DNA of 64,000 nt, taken from positions 26,530 through 90,529 of the forward strand of contig NZ_JAHGUP010000038.1 in NCBI RefSeq assembly GCF_001989995.2. Direction: 5' to 3'. Position 1 is the stretch's first letter. The number at the start of each line of letters is the position of its first letter. Positions 47,334-56,720 of this stretch are shown in pieces. A program made the translations under genes and the position numbers. Below the pieces are notes generated by a model, which was not told the origin of the DNA, did not search any database, and saw only the letters and a program-made list of their open reading frames with translations. Origin of the DNA: Vibrio anguillarum (GTDB taxonomy: Bacteria; Pseudomonadota; Gammaproteobacteria; Enterobacterales; Vibrionaceae).

Positions 47334-48338
47334 TTAAAAATCCTCCATCAAGTACGATAATTTATTGTCTAGCAACGGAAGAGACTCATCGACAAACATA
47401 AAGAGCAAGTCACAGCGGATCGTTGTTTGATCAATGTTGTAGCTCACTTCAAACGTCATCGTTTTTTTAAATGATCCAGCGGTTGAATTGATCACAGAGT
47501 CAATGGAGATGTGTTGCCCAAGCAATACTGGAGAGCTTTGAAAAAAACGCACCTCCGATTGCTCGCCTAATCCATTCAGAAAGGAACCAACTAATATGTT
47601 TGATACATCCATTAACAGTTCTAATTCTTCAAGCTCTTCACTGTCTGCTGGCACTTTCATTAATTTTTTCAGGTCAGAAACACTGGAATCACTCAAAAGC
47701 ACTAGTGCTTCACCTGCAATGCCTTCACCGCTAAAGCCTTGACATACACCAGAAACTTGATCATTTTCCGCCAAGTCACGAAGTGCCATATGTAGCTCAC
47801 TCACTTCAAAAATATTGACGTTTGGTAGCGGTAAATGAACAAATACATCAAAGTGTCGCGCCAGAGCATCTGCCGCTCGACCAATCGAAACGTTCGCAAC
47901 TTCCATATAGATGTCACGACGTTTTAAGATAGGTAGTTCAACAGAGATAGGCGTAACGATACGAGGCTGTGTTGGCGGTTCGACTAACTCTCGTAGTACG
48001 CTATTTAACACGTCCTTATCAATCGGCTTTTGAATAAAAGCACGCGCCCCTAACGCCAATACTCGCTCTTTCGCTTTCGGCTGTATATCACCAGAAACAA
48101 CAACAACAGGTGTTGTCATCCCTCTGCGTTGCATCTCTTCTAGCGTTCCGTAGCCGTCCAGTTCAGGCATAGTTAAATCGAGGAACATTAATTTAAAATC
48201 ATGCTCTTCAAGATTTTTAATGCCATCTAAACCATGAACTGCGAAAGTAATATCGGCGTTTAGCGAGGCGGGAAGTGAACGAGCCATCTGCTTCCGAGCC
48301 AGTGCAGAGTCATCACAGATGAGTACGGGGAAAGACAT
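47334..48338 (-). CDS. Response regulator with REC domain and CheC/CheX-type phosphatase domain
   Basis: Of its 334 residues the first 120 form a receiver domain (VLICDDSALARKQMARSL, phosphoacceptor in LMFLDLTMPELDG, Lys in FIQKPID). Residues about 130-334 resemble CheC. Two helices carry the phosphatase-type signature, EVANVSIGRA and a variant DVSNILVGSF. CheC proteins dephosphorylate response regulators, so this fusion could be a regulated phosphatase acting on other receivers. It lies two bases before the PAS gene in the same operon. The second signature has Asp in place of Glu, which may reduce activity of that site. There is no DNA-binding or diguanylate cyclase domain. Confidence 0.88.
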   Translation of the reverse strand: MSFPVLICDDSALARKQMARSLPASLNADITFAVHGLDGIKNLEEHDFKLMFLDLTMPELDGYGTLEEMQRRGMTTPVVVVSGDIQPKAKERVLALGARAFIQKPIDKDVLNSVLRELVEPPTQPRIVTPISVELPILKRRDIYMEVANVSIGRAADALARHFDVFVHLPLPNVNIFEVSELHMALRDLAENDQVSGVCQGFSGEGIAGEALVLLSDSSVSDLKKLMKVPADSEELEELELLMDVSNILVGSFLNGLGEQSEVRFFQSSPVLLGQHISIDSVINSTAGSFKKTMTFEVSYNIDQTTIRCDLLFMFVDESLPLLDNKLSYLMEDF

Positions 48339-48502
48339 GTAATCACCTTCTATTTATTAATTCGATAAATAGAGTGTATACCTAAACCTCGCGTAGATGC
48401 GAGTTGCGCAAAAAATTAATTAAAAAGTTTTAGGGATTATGAAAGGCTACACACTCAAGCGAAACATCGGTTAGCAAACAGCAATGTTCGCTCATTTCAA
48501 CC

Positions 48503-48742
48503 TCATAGTGAGGGCCAGAAGGTCAGTACAGCAATCCGCAACACAATAGCGGTAACAATGAATGCCACTCCCAAGCGGTACCACTTATATTCCTCAATTG
48601 ACATGGGAATGCGACGATAAAACATCGTGATGACACCTTTCCAGTCATGGCTACGTTTACCATACCGCACAATACTCGTCAGAATAAAAATGATGCCCAG
48701 TATTAAGATAACTTTCTCTGCCCAAAATAATCCGATGCCCAT
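48503..48742 (-). CDS. Small two-helix membrane protein of unknown function
   Basis: The frame is open up to 48871, but the ATG at 48742 has a GGAAG ribosome-binding site six bases upstream and starts directly before the first membrane segment, giving 79 residues. The upstream part overlaps a terminator and is unlikely to be translated. VILILGIIFILTSIV and LGVAFIVTAIVLRIAVL are membrane segments separated by a basic loop (GKRSHDWKGVITMFYRR). I do not recognise the family. Confidence 0.7.
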   Translation of the reverse strand: MGIGLFWAEKVILILGIIFILTSIVRYGKRSHDWKGVITMFYRRIPMSIEEYKWYRLGVAFIVTAIVLRIAVLTFWPSL

Positions 48743-48840
48743 AGTACTTCCTTGTTCAGGAGATAAATAATCATTGCCAACAGTGTATATCGAAAAGATG
48801 AGTGCCACTCTTGGACAAAAGTCTAAAGTGCAAAAGCACC

Positions 48841-48867
48841 AAAAGGGCCCAGTGAGGAAGCCCTTTT
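48841..48867 (-). terminator. Terminator after the 49314 membrane-protein gene
   Basis: AAAAGGGC and GCCCTTTT pair around an 11-base loop. A/T runs at both ends make it potentially bidirectional; on the minus strand it lies 85 bases after the stop of the upstream gene. Confidence 0.6.
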
Positions 48868-48951
48868 GCATTAACAGAAATAATTTAGTTCACTATCACA
48901 TTAACTATCTTACGCGTAAGTTACGCATAAAGACGCTATGTATTAAGTGCG

Positions 48952-49314
48952 CTACGCGTGATGCGCCGTTGTTTTAGAGATTGCAGATGTTAATTTATCT
49001 CGATAACTGAACCAGATGTATGTCACGACAATAGAGAAGAAGAGATACGACAAAGCAAAGATAAAAGGCGATGTGATCAATTGCGCCGATATCCCCCACG
49101 CAACACCGATAATGGTCACTGTCAATTTAGCAAGAAGCCCACAGATGAGAAGAAAAAGGGCAAACTCCGGCACTTTAGTACTTCGAAACGCAAACCAGTA
49201 ACAACTGCCTACTGCGAGTGACGAGATGTAAAGCCCAAGCAAAAATGAATGAAAGTGATCAGCAGAGGCCACACCCGCCGAGACAGACGCCATTAAAATC
49301 AGTATTAGTTTCAT
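48952..49314 (-). CDS. Small polytopic membrane protein of unknown function
   Basis: ATG at 49314 has an AGAGAGG ribosome-binding site and gives 120 residues; an in-frame ATG at 49353 adds a charged 13-residue leader. The protein has four hydrophobic segments (LILILMASVSAGVAS, FLLGLYISSLAVGSCYWFAF, FALFLLICGLLAKLTVTIIGVAW and FIFALSYLFFSIVVTYIWF) and a histidine-bearing tail. The family is not recognised and neighbours give no functional clue. Confidence 0.7.
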   Translation of the reverse strand: MKLILILMASVSAGVASADHFHSFLLGLYISSLAVGSCYWFAFRSTKVPEFALFLLICGLLAKLTVTIIGVAWGISAQLITSPFIFALSYLFFSIVVTYIWFSYRDKLTSAISKTTAHHA

Positions 49315-49353
49315 GTTGTAAACCTCTCTTTTTATGAGAAAGTATCCATTCAT

Positions 49354-49929
49354 TTTCGAAAACTCAGTTTACATACATTTTCCTCCATTAAATAAGAATT
49401 TCAAGTTCAAAAAACAAGCAATTTTTCCTTATTGGCTTAGAATAAAACAATTGTTAATCAGTGGTTAACAACAGAAAACCCGAAAATTAGATGGGACATG
49501 GCATTACCCAAAAAAACACTTCAAAATGGAACTAATTGTAACAATTATTTAACCGAGTAAATATTTCATTGAAAGTGCAAATTTGTGATGTGTACAGCGC
49601 AACGTTCCGAGTTGTCGCCAAAACAACTTGAAGATGCTATTTGATAGGGAAAAATTTCCTCAGTTTTGAGGAGAGTCATTCAGCCCAAAAAGAGAGCCAT
49701 TAAATAGGAAAGTAAACCTAACCCTTCTCCTCACTCAATGAACGCTGGCCAGTAATAAACGGCTTCAACCATCGAACTCATCTGACCACTAACTCTGGCT
49801 AAAACTTCAACTATGTCAATGGGTAATAGAATAGTAATGTTAATTTCAAGCCTCATCATAAGAAAATGCAACATAGAGCATAAAACCTAACAATTTTAAG
49901 AAAGTTTTTCGAGTTTTATCGAGTTATGA
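49354..49929. other. Long A/T-rich intergenic stretch upstream of the cold-shock gene
   Basis: Nearly 600 bases without a convincing open frame, strong hairpin or repeat. I see nothing here that I can support. Confidence 0.5.
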
Positions 49930-50110
49930 TTGACAAGATAAAAGTTTGAACTAGACTTTGCACTAGCTAGAAAGCAGTTCTTTGTATACACATACGTCTC
50001 GTTGGATTACTTGTAACTCCCCCGTCGTGTCGTACGCAATAGCAATCTACTTTTCCACGCTATCCGCGCCGTATTCGGCTGTAAAATTTTTTTTGATTTT
50101 GGGTATAAAA
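49930..50110 (+). promoter_or_regulatory. Promoter and long 5' untranslated leader of the cold-shock gene
   Basis: TTGACA at 49930-49935 with TAGACT at 49952-49957 (16-base spacing) would place the transcript start near 49965 and leave a leader of about 145 bases. cspA-type genes characteristically have such long leaders that refold with temperature. A run of eight or more T precedes the start and there is no classical ribosome-binding site. Confidence 0.55.
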
Positions 50111-50320
50111 ATGGCTAACACAGTTACTGGTACAGTAAAATGGTTCAACGAAACTAAAGGTTTCGGTTTCATTCAACAAGAAAACGGTCCAGACGTATTC
50201 GCACACTTCAGCCAAATTAAAGGTGACGGTTTCCGCACTCTTGCTGAAGGTCAAAAGGTAGAGTTTGAAGTAGCTCAAGGTCAAAAAGGCCCTCAAGCTG
50301 AAAACATCCGCCTAGTATAA
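50111..50320 (+). CDS. Cold-shock protein, CspA family
   Basis: The 69-residue protein contains the complete cold-shock domain: [15 protein letters not shown] (RNP-1 region) and DVFAHFSQI (RNP-2 region). ATG at 50111 is the family start; the frame is open further upstream but that part belongs to the leader. CspA proteins bind single-stranded RNA and DNA and melt secondary structure after temperature drop. The long leader and the strong terminator after it indicate a monocistronic, highly expressed gene. Confidence 0.95.
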   Translation: MANTVTGTVKWFNETKGFGFIQQENGPDVFAHFSQIKGDGFRTLAEGQKVEFEVAQGQKGPQAENIRLV

Positions 50321-50338
50321 TTTTTTACTAAGTATTCT

Positions 50339-50372
50339 AATAGCCAGCAATTTGCTGGCTATTTTCGTTTTT
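50339..50372 (+). terminator. Rho-independent terminator of the cold-shock gene
   Basis: AATAGCCAGCAA and TTGCTGGCTATT form a near-continuous stem followed by TTCGTTTTT, 19 bases after the stop. Confidence 0.88.
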
Positions 50373-50391
50373 ACCTCTTGGCATTCTTCCA

Positions 50392-50937
50392 ATGGCTCTT
50401 AAACCGACAATCTATAAGTTCCGTATTGCGCTGACGGATACTAATCGCGATCATTATGACTCTTTAAATCTCACCATTGCTCAACATCCTTCAGAAAGCA
50501 ACGAACGAATGATGGCGCGCATTTTGGCGTTTTGTCTTAATGCTTCACCCGAGCTAACATTCACTAGAGGACTTTCTTCCATTGAAGAACCTGATCTCTG
50601 GCTAAAATCATTAGATGACCAAATTCAGCTCTGGATTGAAGTCGGAGAACCCGATGCTGATCGCATTAAAAAAGCCACACGGCTTGCACAACAGGTGAAA
50701 GTCTACAGCTTTAACACGAAATCACAGGTTTGGTGGGAGCAGAACAAGGGAAAGTTCTCTCACCTCAATGTCGATCTATTTCGCTTTGATGCTGCAGCGA
50801 TTGAAAAACTCTCTACTTCCTTGAACCGAGGTATGGATATTTCAGTGATGATTAGTGGGTCTTCTATCTTTATTGATAGCGATAGCCATTCCGATGAAAT
50901 TACTTGGCAAGCACTACAAATAAAAAGTGAGCATTAA
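50392..50937 (+). CDS. yaeQ: YaeQ family protein
   Basis: The 181-residue protein matches YaeQ in length and sequence: MALKPTIYKFRIALTD, LTIAQHPSESNERMMARILAF, GLSSIEEPDLWLKSLD and the LWIEVGEPD region. YaeQ has a fold related to PD-(D/E)XK nucleases, and the E-P-D and E-x-G-E-P-D acidic residues are visible. Its function is unknown; it was once linked to suppression of rfaH-dependent hemolysin defects. The gene starts 20 bases after the terminator of the cold-shock gene and is followed by a dispersed intergenic repeat. Confidence 0.93.
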   Translation: MALKPTIYKFRIALTDTNRDHYDSLNLTIAQHPSESNERMMARILAFCLNASPELTFTRGLSSIEEPDLWLKSLDDQIQLWIEVGEPDADRIKKATRLAQQVKVYSFNTKSQVWWEQNKGKFSHLNVDLFRFDAAAIEKLSTSLNRGMDISVMISGSSIFIDSDSHSDEITWQALQIKSEH

Positions 50938-50960
50938 TTCCCAGCTCACTTTTCAGTATC

Positions 50961-51088
50961 TATACCCAAACAACTTGAAGTTGCAGGTAGACGGCAAGTG
51001 AGCTCATCCCCATGAGCATAGATGAACTATGTGATTGGGGTAAGCGAACGTAACCAACACCGCTGCAGCTTTAAATGGGAAGGGTATA
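50961..51088 (+). repeat. Dispersed Vibrio intergenic palindromic repeat, intact copy
   Basis: The 128-bp element begins TATACCC and ends GGGTATA (terminal inverted repeats). In between it has CAACTTGAAGTTGCAGG, a central imperfect palindrome around CATAGATGAACTATG and GCGAACGTAACCAACACCGC. Similar sequences occur at 40097, 40277 and 63888 in this window. It lies between convergent yaeQ and hmp. Size and structure recall ERIC-like or MITE-like elements known from Vibrio; it has no coding capacity. Confidence 0.85.
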
Positions 51089-51128
51089 GGCCCTTAAAAG
51101 AGCCTAGATTGAGATAGCGCTTTATACT

Positions 51129-52316
51129 TTATAAATAGGCGTGTGGACCAAAGACTTCGTAATGGATACGCTCTCTTGCTACGCCAAGCAATTCAAGCTG
51201 TTCAACAATGAACTGCATAAAACCAACGGGGCCACAGATATAAAAATCCCCCTGTGTTAGCGGCAGTTGCTCGCAAACTTCATGCAAGATCATAGAACCT
51301 TGCTTGGCTGGTGTTTGCTCACTTTCCAGATACCAGACCACTTGCTGCCATGATGGATGCACCGCCATTAATGTCGCGGTTTCATCAATAAAGGAGTGTT
51401 GTGATAAATTGTTGCAAGCATGCAGATACGTCACCTCTTTTTTTCCTACTGACGCAAGCTGTTGAAGTATGGCTTGCATTGGTGTTGCCCCGATACCTGC
51501 AGAGATAAGTACAACGGGAGCGAGCTTCTCAACATAGAAAAAATCACCCGCTGGCGCATAAAGTTTCACTCGACTGCCTTTTTCAACATAATCATGTAAA
51601 TAGTTAGAGACTGTCCCAGGATGTTCAGTATCCACGCCTTCACGCTTCACAGAAATGCGGTAGTTTTTTCCATTAGGTTTTTGTGACAAGGAATATTGAC
51701 GAATTTCACTGTATGGCGCACCTTCCGGCTTAAGTTCAACCCCAATATACTGACCTACCTGATAATCTAATACCGCTTTACCATCAGCAGGCTCAAAGAT
51801 AAAGCTAGTGACGAATTCAGACTCTTTCACTTTATCTTGCAACACAAACTCACGCGCATTCTCCCAACCACCGATCGCCTGCTTACGCTGTAAATACAAC
51901 TCCCCTTCTCTATCAATAAAGACTTGCGCTAAAAAGAGATAAGCCGCCGTCCATGCTGCTTCAACGTCAGGAGTAAAGGCATCGGCAGCAAGCTCTCGCA
52001 ACGTTTCAATAAGGTGATGACCGACGATTTGATAGTGCTCTGGCTGAATGTTAAAGCTGGTGTGCTTTTGGGCAATACGTTCCACTGCACTGGTTAATGC
52101 GGCGAGATTTTCAATATTTTTCGCATACGCGGCAATCGCCTCAAACAGTGCAACGCCCTGACGGCCAGTATGTTGATGGGTCATATTAAAAATATCTTTT
52201 AGCTCAGGATTGTGAGTAAACATTCTCTGATAGAAATGAGCCGTAAGCGCTGGCCCGGCAGATTCAAGTAAAGGAATGGTACTTTTGACAATGGCGATGT
52301 GTTGATTATTGAGCAT
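51129..52316 (-). CDS. hmp: Flavohemoprotein, nitric oxide dioxygenase
   Basis: The 395-residue protein has an N-terminal globin (Tyr29 at position B10, proximal His85 in AQKHTSF). It is followed by an FAD-binding domain (IRQYSLS) and an NAD-binding domain (VVLISAGIGATPMQAIL) with FYICGPVGFM. It oxidises NO to nitrate with O2 and NADH in the cytoplasm. The gene is divergent from norR, and a GTCATTATGAC palindrome of the NorR type lies between them. Control of hmp by NorR is therefore likely, as reported for Vibrio hmpA. An AGGAG ribosome-binding site precedes ATG 52316. Confidence 0.97.
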   Translation of the reverse strand: MLNNQHIAIVKSTIPLLESAGPALTAHFYQRMFTHNPELKDIFNMTHQHTGRQGVALFEAIAAYAKNIENLAALTSAVERIAQKHTSFNIQPEHYQIVGHHLIETLRELAADAFTPDVEAAWTAAYLFLAQVFIDREGELYLQRKQAIGGWENAREFVLQDKVKESEFVTSFIFEPADGKAVLDYQVGQYIGVELKPEGAPYSEIRQYSLSQKPNGKNYRISVKREGVDTEHPGTVSNYLHDYVEKGSRVKLYAPAGDFFYVEKLAPVVLISAGIGATPMQAILQQLASVGKKEVTYLHACNNLSQHSFIDETATLMAVHPSWQQVVWYLESEQTPAKQGSMILHEVCEQLPLTQGDFYICGPVGFMQFIVEQLELLGVARERIHYEVFGPHAYL

Positions 52317-52472
52317 ATTGAGCTTTCTCCTCAGATTTTATAAATGGCGAATTAGATTCGCTCTGATACTGAAGCTTGTATAGCACAAAGCATACCAACA
52401 TTAATCTATTGATTTTTAAATAAAAAATAAAAAATCATTAAATGATCAGGTCAAAATAACACTTCAAAAAAT

Positions 52473-52485
52473 GTCATTATGACAC
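52473..52485. promoter_or_regulatory. NorR-type operator between hmp and norR
   Basis: TGTCATTATGACA is a perfect palindrome containing GT-N7-AC, the core of NorR enhancer sites. Only one clear copy is seen, whereas E. coli norV has three. Confidence 0.55.
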
Positions 52486-52519
52486 TACAATATCCAAAAA
52501 CATCACCTGAGTGCTTACC

Positions 52520-54106
52520 ATGCAAGATTTTTCCATCTCTACCTTGATTGAAATGACCATAGGACTCGCAAGTGGTTTGAACGATCAAGATAGATTCAAT
52601 CGCCTGCTTGATGCGATTCGTAAAACCATTCAATGCGACTGTGTGATGCTGCTTTCACGCCAAGGTGATTTGTTAATCCCCCTTGCGATGCAAGGCTTGA
52701 CTCGCGATACCTTAGGCCGACGCTTTTTAATTGATGAACATCCCCGCTTTCGTGAGATTTGCCACGCTGATGGGCCGGTTATTTTCGATGCGAATTCATC
52801 ACTACCCGATCCTTTCGATGGTTTATTAATGGATCATGATGGCGACCTTCCCATGCACTCTTGTATGGGCCTGCCCCTTTTGTTTGGTGACAAACTACTC
52901 GGTATCTTGACGCTTGATAGCCTTAATCCCAACATGTTTGAGCATATTCCCAAACGCAGCCTAGAAGCGTTGTCGGCAATCGCGGCCTCTACCTTGAAAA
53001 TGGCACTGACCTTTTCTCAACTTGAAGCACAAGCCAAACAATCACAGCAACGCTTAGAAGAGCTGAATGAAGAAGCATGGGACAGAGAAGGTGGAGAGAT
53101 CATCGGTTCAAGTACGTCGATGCTGGCCATGAAAGCCGATTTGGAAGTGGTCGCCCCTTCTAATTTCAACATTTTAATCCATGGTGAAACGGGTGTCGGT
53201 AAAGAGCTGGTCGCACGAACACTGCACCAACTATCAGCGCGTAAACGCCAACCCCTTATTTATGTCAACTGCGCCGCAATTCCAGAAAACTTGGTCGAAA
53301 GTGAACTATTTGGGCATGTCAAAGGAGCCTTTACTGGAGCAGAACGGCATCGCTTAGGCAAGTTTGCATTAGCCGACGGTGGAACCTTATTTCTCGATGA
53401 AATCGGTGAACTGCCACTGGCTGCCCAAAGCAAGATTTTACGTGCATTGCAGAACAATGAAATTCAGCCCGTAGGACAAGATCATGTCCAAACTATTGAT
53501 GTACGGATATTGGCAGCGACAAATCGAGATTTAAAGCAAGAGGTGGAAGCGGGAAGATTCCGAGCCGATCTTTACCATCGACTCAGCGTATACCCTGTTC
53601 ATATCCCTCCGCTAAGAGAGCGAAATGGTGACGTTACCTTGTTGGCAGGTTATTTTTTAGAGCAAGCGCGTCGCAAGCTCGGTATCACACAGCTCAAAAT
53701 CGATCCCAACGCACTGGCTGGGTTACTCAACTACTCATGGCCCGGTAATGTTCGCGAATTAGAACACGTGATCAACCGCGCAGCGCTGAAAGCACGAGCC
53801 AGACAAGGCTTACAAGCGTTGATCACCGTCAACAGCTACGACATAGGTGAGTTAGATTTCAGCCTACCCCTGGTTAACACGCAAAGTACGTTGAGCGACA
53901 AAGAGGTCACAGCGAAGGTGTGGCAACGTGGGCTGCGAGAAGCAACGGATGAATATCAGCGTAAATTGATCAGTGAAGCATTGACCCAATCCGATTTTAA
54001 TTGGGCAAAAGCGGGAAGATTATTGCAAGTGGATCGCGCGAATCTCACTCGGCTTTCAAAACGCTTAGGGATTTCGGTGAAAAAAACACACGCAATTGAG
54101 CGTTAA
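52520..54106 (+). CDS. norR: Nitric oxide-responsive sigma-54 activator
   Basis: With ATG at 52520 the protein has 528 residues; an in-frame GTG nine bases upstream is less likely. It has an N-terminal GAF sensor (about 20-170) and an AAA+ domain with GETGVGKE (Walker A), the sigma-54-contacting GAFTGAE loop and [13 protein letters not shown] (Walker B). A C-terminal Fis-type helix-turn-helix follows ([18 protein letters not shown]). NorR binds NO on a mononuclear iron in the GAF domain and activates NO-detoxifying genes. It is divergent from hmp, its probable target. All catalytic motifs are intact. Confidence 0.96.
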   Translation: MQDFSISTLIEMTIGLASGLNDQDRFNRLLDAIRKTIQCDCVMLLSRQGDLLIPLAMQGLTRDTLGRRFLIDEHPRFREICHADGPVIFDANSSLPDPFDGLLMDHDGDLPMHSCMGLPLLFGDKLLGILTLDSLNPNMFEHIPKRSLEALSAIAASTLKMALTFSQLEAQAKQSQQRLEELNEEAWDREGGEIIGSSTSMLAMKADLEVVAPSNFNILIHGETGVGKELVARTLHQLSARKRQPLIYVNCAAIPENLVESELFGHVKGAFTGAERHRLGKFALADGGTLFLDEIGELPLAAQSKILRALQNNEIQPVGQDHVQTIDVRILAATNRDLKQEVEAGRFRADLYHRLSVYPVHIPPLRERNGDVTLLAGYFLEQARRKLGITQLKIDPNALAGLLNYSWPGNVRELEHVINRAALKARARQGLQALITVNSYDIGELDFSLPLVNTQSTLSDKEVTAKVWQRGLREATDEYQRKLISEALTQSDFNWAKAGRLLQVDRANLTRLSKRLGISVKKTHAIER

Positions 54107-54162
54107 TCTCACTTTCATCACTAATATATCTTTTCTCACCCAAACAGTAATTGCAGGTAAGA

Positions 54163-54184
54163 CGCTCACCATACTGTGTGAGCG
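54163..54184. terminator. Hairpin between convergent norR and mscS-like genes
   Basis: CGCTCAC and GTGAGCG form a 7-bp stem 56 bases after norR; only weak T-runs follow, so it is a possible shared terminator. Confidence 0.4.
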
Positions 54185-54199
54185 CTCATTATTCGGCAG

Positions 54200-55078
54200 T
54201 TAGCTACCCACTTCACTCGGCAGCACTTCTGTTGCAACTAAAGCACGTGGAAATGCGTTTTCATATGCTTGCATAAAGTCTTGGCGGATCAGTTGCTCTA
54301 AATGGTTGGCCCGCTCTGTTGGGCAAAAAATCATGAAATGCACGATCTGTTCTCCTGCGGCTGCGCTGCTGATCTGAATGTGCGGCTCAGCACTGGGCAA
54401 ATCTACACCCGCATGTTTTTCAATCATGCTGTTATAGCGCCTTGCAACATCAATAAAGTGGGCAAAGTGGCTCTCAATCTTTTCATGCATAATCGGTAAT
54501 AAAGGATACAAATTTACAAATTCAGGCACTACTATCGAAAAGTTATGAAACACATAACGCTTCATAAAATTAAGGTTTTTTACCGGAAACGAGAAGAACA
54601 TACTGTTTGGCAAGGTCGCAGTTTTTCCAGTGTAGTGGTATTGACCATGATTCAAGTCGATTTCTTGGATCACGGTTGCCATCAAGTTGTGTTCGATCAC
54701 TTCACCGCTCAGTTTTCCGACTTCAATCCAATCCCCGATACGAAATGAGCGAGAGCTCGCTCGCTGAATTGAACCCGTAAAACACAAGATGATCTCTTTT
54801 GATGCGACTACAATGGCGACCGCTATCGCAGTCACTGACAGTGCAAATTCGTTGATCTCCGATTGCCACAATACGAAGAGGATGACCAAAGTAAAGGCAA
54901 AGGTGCCATTCTTGGTGCGTGACATCCATTTACGCTGCTTTTCGGTAATCAGTGCGACATCGCCACGAATTTGAGAAAGCACAACTCGCCGCGTCAAAAT
55001 AATCAACGTCATGATTAAAATACTAAACACCAATTTATGAGTGATAAGAAAGTCCCACACCGCGACCACTTTCTCCAT
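54200..55078 (-). CDS. MscS-family mechanosensitive channel-like protein
   Basis: The 292-residue protein has three hydrophobic segments (residues about 15-35, 58-75 and 80-105) and then an MscS-type beta domain (RSFRIGDWIEVGKLSGEVIEHNLM, TATLPNSMFFSFPVKN). The pore-helix pattern of glycine and alanine is less regular than in MscS, with VTAIAVAIVVASKEII at the expected site. The C-terminal cytosolic part (about 180-290) is present. It may release solutes on osmotic downshock, but gating cannot be judged. It is monocistronic and lies between norR and pepT. Confidence 0.85.
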   Translation of the reverse strand: MEKVVAVWDFLITHKLVFSILIMTLIILTRRVVLSQIRGDVALITEKQRKWMSRTKNGTFAFTLVILFVLWQSEINEFALSVTAIAVAIVVASKEIILCFTGSIQRASSRSFRIGDWIEVGKLSGEVIEHNLMATVIQEIDLNHGQYHYTGKTATLPNSMFFSFPVKNLNFMKRYVFHNFSIVVPEFVNLYPLLPIMHEKIESHFAHFIDVARRYNSMIEKHAGVDLPSAEPHIQISSAAAGEQIVHFMIFCPTERANHLEQLIRQDFMQAYENAFPRALVATEVLPSEVGS

Positions 55079-55288
55079 ATCAATCCCCTTCTTTTATTTT
55101 TATGCATAATGAGCAGCAACACATCTAAGCCACTAGAGAGCAGCAGATTGAGATCGTGTTAGAAATTTTAGAAAGGTATTGTAACTGAGTGAATAGTTAA
55201 CGTCGGCATAAGGCGCAATTATTATGCGCCCTGTCATAGCTTTGGAAGAGAAACTCCCTTTGAGATTGGCGAAAGGAAAAATTTGTTA

Positions 55289-56521
55289 TCAGTGTTGATT
55301 CGCCAACGCTGTCTTTTCAGCCAGTTTTACAATCACGTTTACCGCTTGTTCCATCCCTTCAATGGTAATGAACTCATGAATACCATGAAAATTATAACCG
55401 CCAGTGAAAATATTAGGGCATGGCAGGCCCATGAATGAGAGCCTCGCACCATCCGTACCACCTCGAATAGGTTTGATCAGCGGTTCAACATCACAAGCAA
55501 TCATGGCTTGTTTAGCCAGTTCAATGACTTGTGGATGAGGCTCGACCATCTCTTTCATATTGAAATAGCTGTCCGTCACGACCAACTCAACTCGTCCTTT
55601 CTCAAGACGGGCATTTAACTGGTCCACTTGCTGCTGCATAAACACTTTACGAGCTTCCAAGCCTTCTCGTTCAAAGTCTCTAATAATGTAACCCAAGGTT
55701 GAGCGAGCCACACTCATCTCTGCGGATTTTAAATGGTAAAAGCCTTGATAGCCCTGCGTGGTCTCTGGGGTTTGATCGGCTGGCATCATAAGCTGAAATT
55801 GTGCGGCGATGTTGATGGCATTCACCATTTTATCTTTCGCGGTCCCCGGGTGAACATTCACGCCATAGCAAATGACATCGGCGCTCGCCGCATTGAAGTT
55901 TTCATACTCCAATTCGCCCACCGGGCCACCATCAATGGTATAAGCCCACTGTGCGCCAAACTTCTCCACATCAAATAAATCCGCGCCACGGCCGATCTCT
56001 TCATCGGGAGTGAAACCGATACAAATATCACCATGTGCGATGCTTGGGTCAGCAATTAACCTCTCAATGGCCGTCATAATTTCAGCGATGCCTGCCTTAT
56101 TATCGGCACCAAGCAGTGTAGTGCCGTCAGTCGTGATCAGATTGTACCCATGCAGTTGATGCAAATCCGGGTATTGAATAGGTGACAGCACCTCATCCCC
56201 TTTACCTAAAGCAATGTCTCCGCCTTGATAATTCTCCACAATTTGCGGCTTAACGTGTTTGCCTGACGCATCTGGCGCGGTATCCATATGTGCAATAAAA
56301 CCAATCGCAGGAACAGGGTAATCAACATTCGATTGCAACTTCGCCATAACATAGCCGTGTTCATCAACCGTAGCATCGGTTAAGCCTAATGCGATTAATT
56401 CTTCATGCAGTGTATGGGCAAACGTCATTTGCCCTACTGAACTCGGGCAACGGCGGCTGGCAGGGTGAGATTGAGTATCAAAAGAGACATAACGCAAAAA
56501 GCGTTCAACAAGATTTTCCAT
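55289..56521 (-). CDS. pepT: Peptidase T (tripeptide aminopeptidase)
   Basis: The ATG at 56521 gives 410 residues, close to the 408 of E. coli PepT; a GTG nine bases upstream is also in frame. It belongs to the M20 metallopeptidases. [12 protein letters not shown] holds the first zinc-ligand His and Asp, [12 protein letters not shown] the bridging Asp, and [15 protein letters not shown] the catalytic and ligand Glu. [19 protein letters not shown] and [25 protein letters not shown] complete the PepT signature. It removes N-terminal residues from tripeptides in the cytoplasm. Confidence 0.97.
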   Translation of the reverse strand: MENLVERFLRYVSFDTQSHPASRRCPSSVGQMTFAHTLHEELIALGLTDATVDEHGYVMAKLQSNVDYPVPAIGFIAHMDTAPDASGKHVKPQIVENYQGGDIALGKGDEVLSPIQYPDLHQLHGYNLITTDGTTLLGADNKAGIAEIMTAIERLIADPSIAHGDICIGFTPDEEIGRGADLFDVEKFGAQWAYTIDGGPVGELEYENFNAASADVICYGVNVHPGTAKDKMVNAINIAAQFQLMMPADQTPETTQGYQGFYHLKSAEMSVARSTLGYIIRDFEREGLEARKVFMQQQVDQLNARLEKGRVELVVTDSYFNMKEMVEPHPQVIELAKQAMIACDVEPLIKPIRGGTDGARLSFMGLPCPNIFTGGYNFHGIHEFITIEGMEQAVNVIVKLAEKTALANQH

Positions 56522-56675
56522 AGCAAGCACTCAATAAGTTAGCATGTCAACGTATCGCCTATGTTGGGATACGCAGTTAATTGCAAGCTATACTACGCGC
56601 TCATCAGAAACGGAATTTGCTATAAATCAGCTTTTCAGCAATTACTGAGGTGTCAATTCATTCAAAAAAGGGATC

Positions 56676-56700
56676 AAAAATGCCCACCGTAGTGAGCATT
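56676..56700 (-). terminator. Terminator of the nucleoside transporter gene
   Basis: AATGC-CAC and GTG-GCATT arms form a hairpin followed by five T on the minus strand, 20 bases after the stop of the gene at 56721. Confidence 0.7.
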
Positions 56701-56720
56701 AAGATAAGCAAACAGGGCGT

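Noticed and set aside
49982..50110. N-terminal extension of the cold-shock frame
   Set aside because: Cold-shock proteins start at the conserved short N-terminus, and this part is the untranslated leader.
55211..55229. GGCGCA/TGCGCC hairpin downstream of pepT as terminator
   Set aside because: Only six base pairs and no T-run in the pepT direction.
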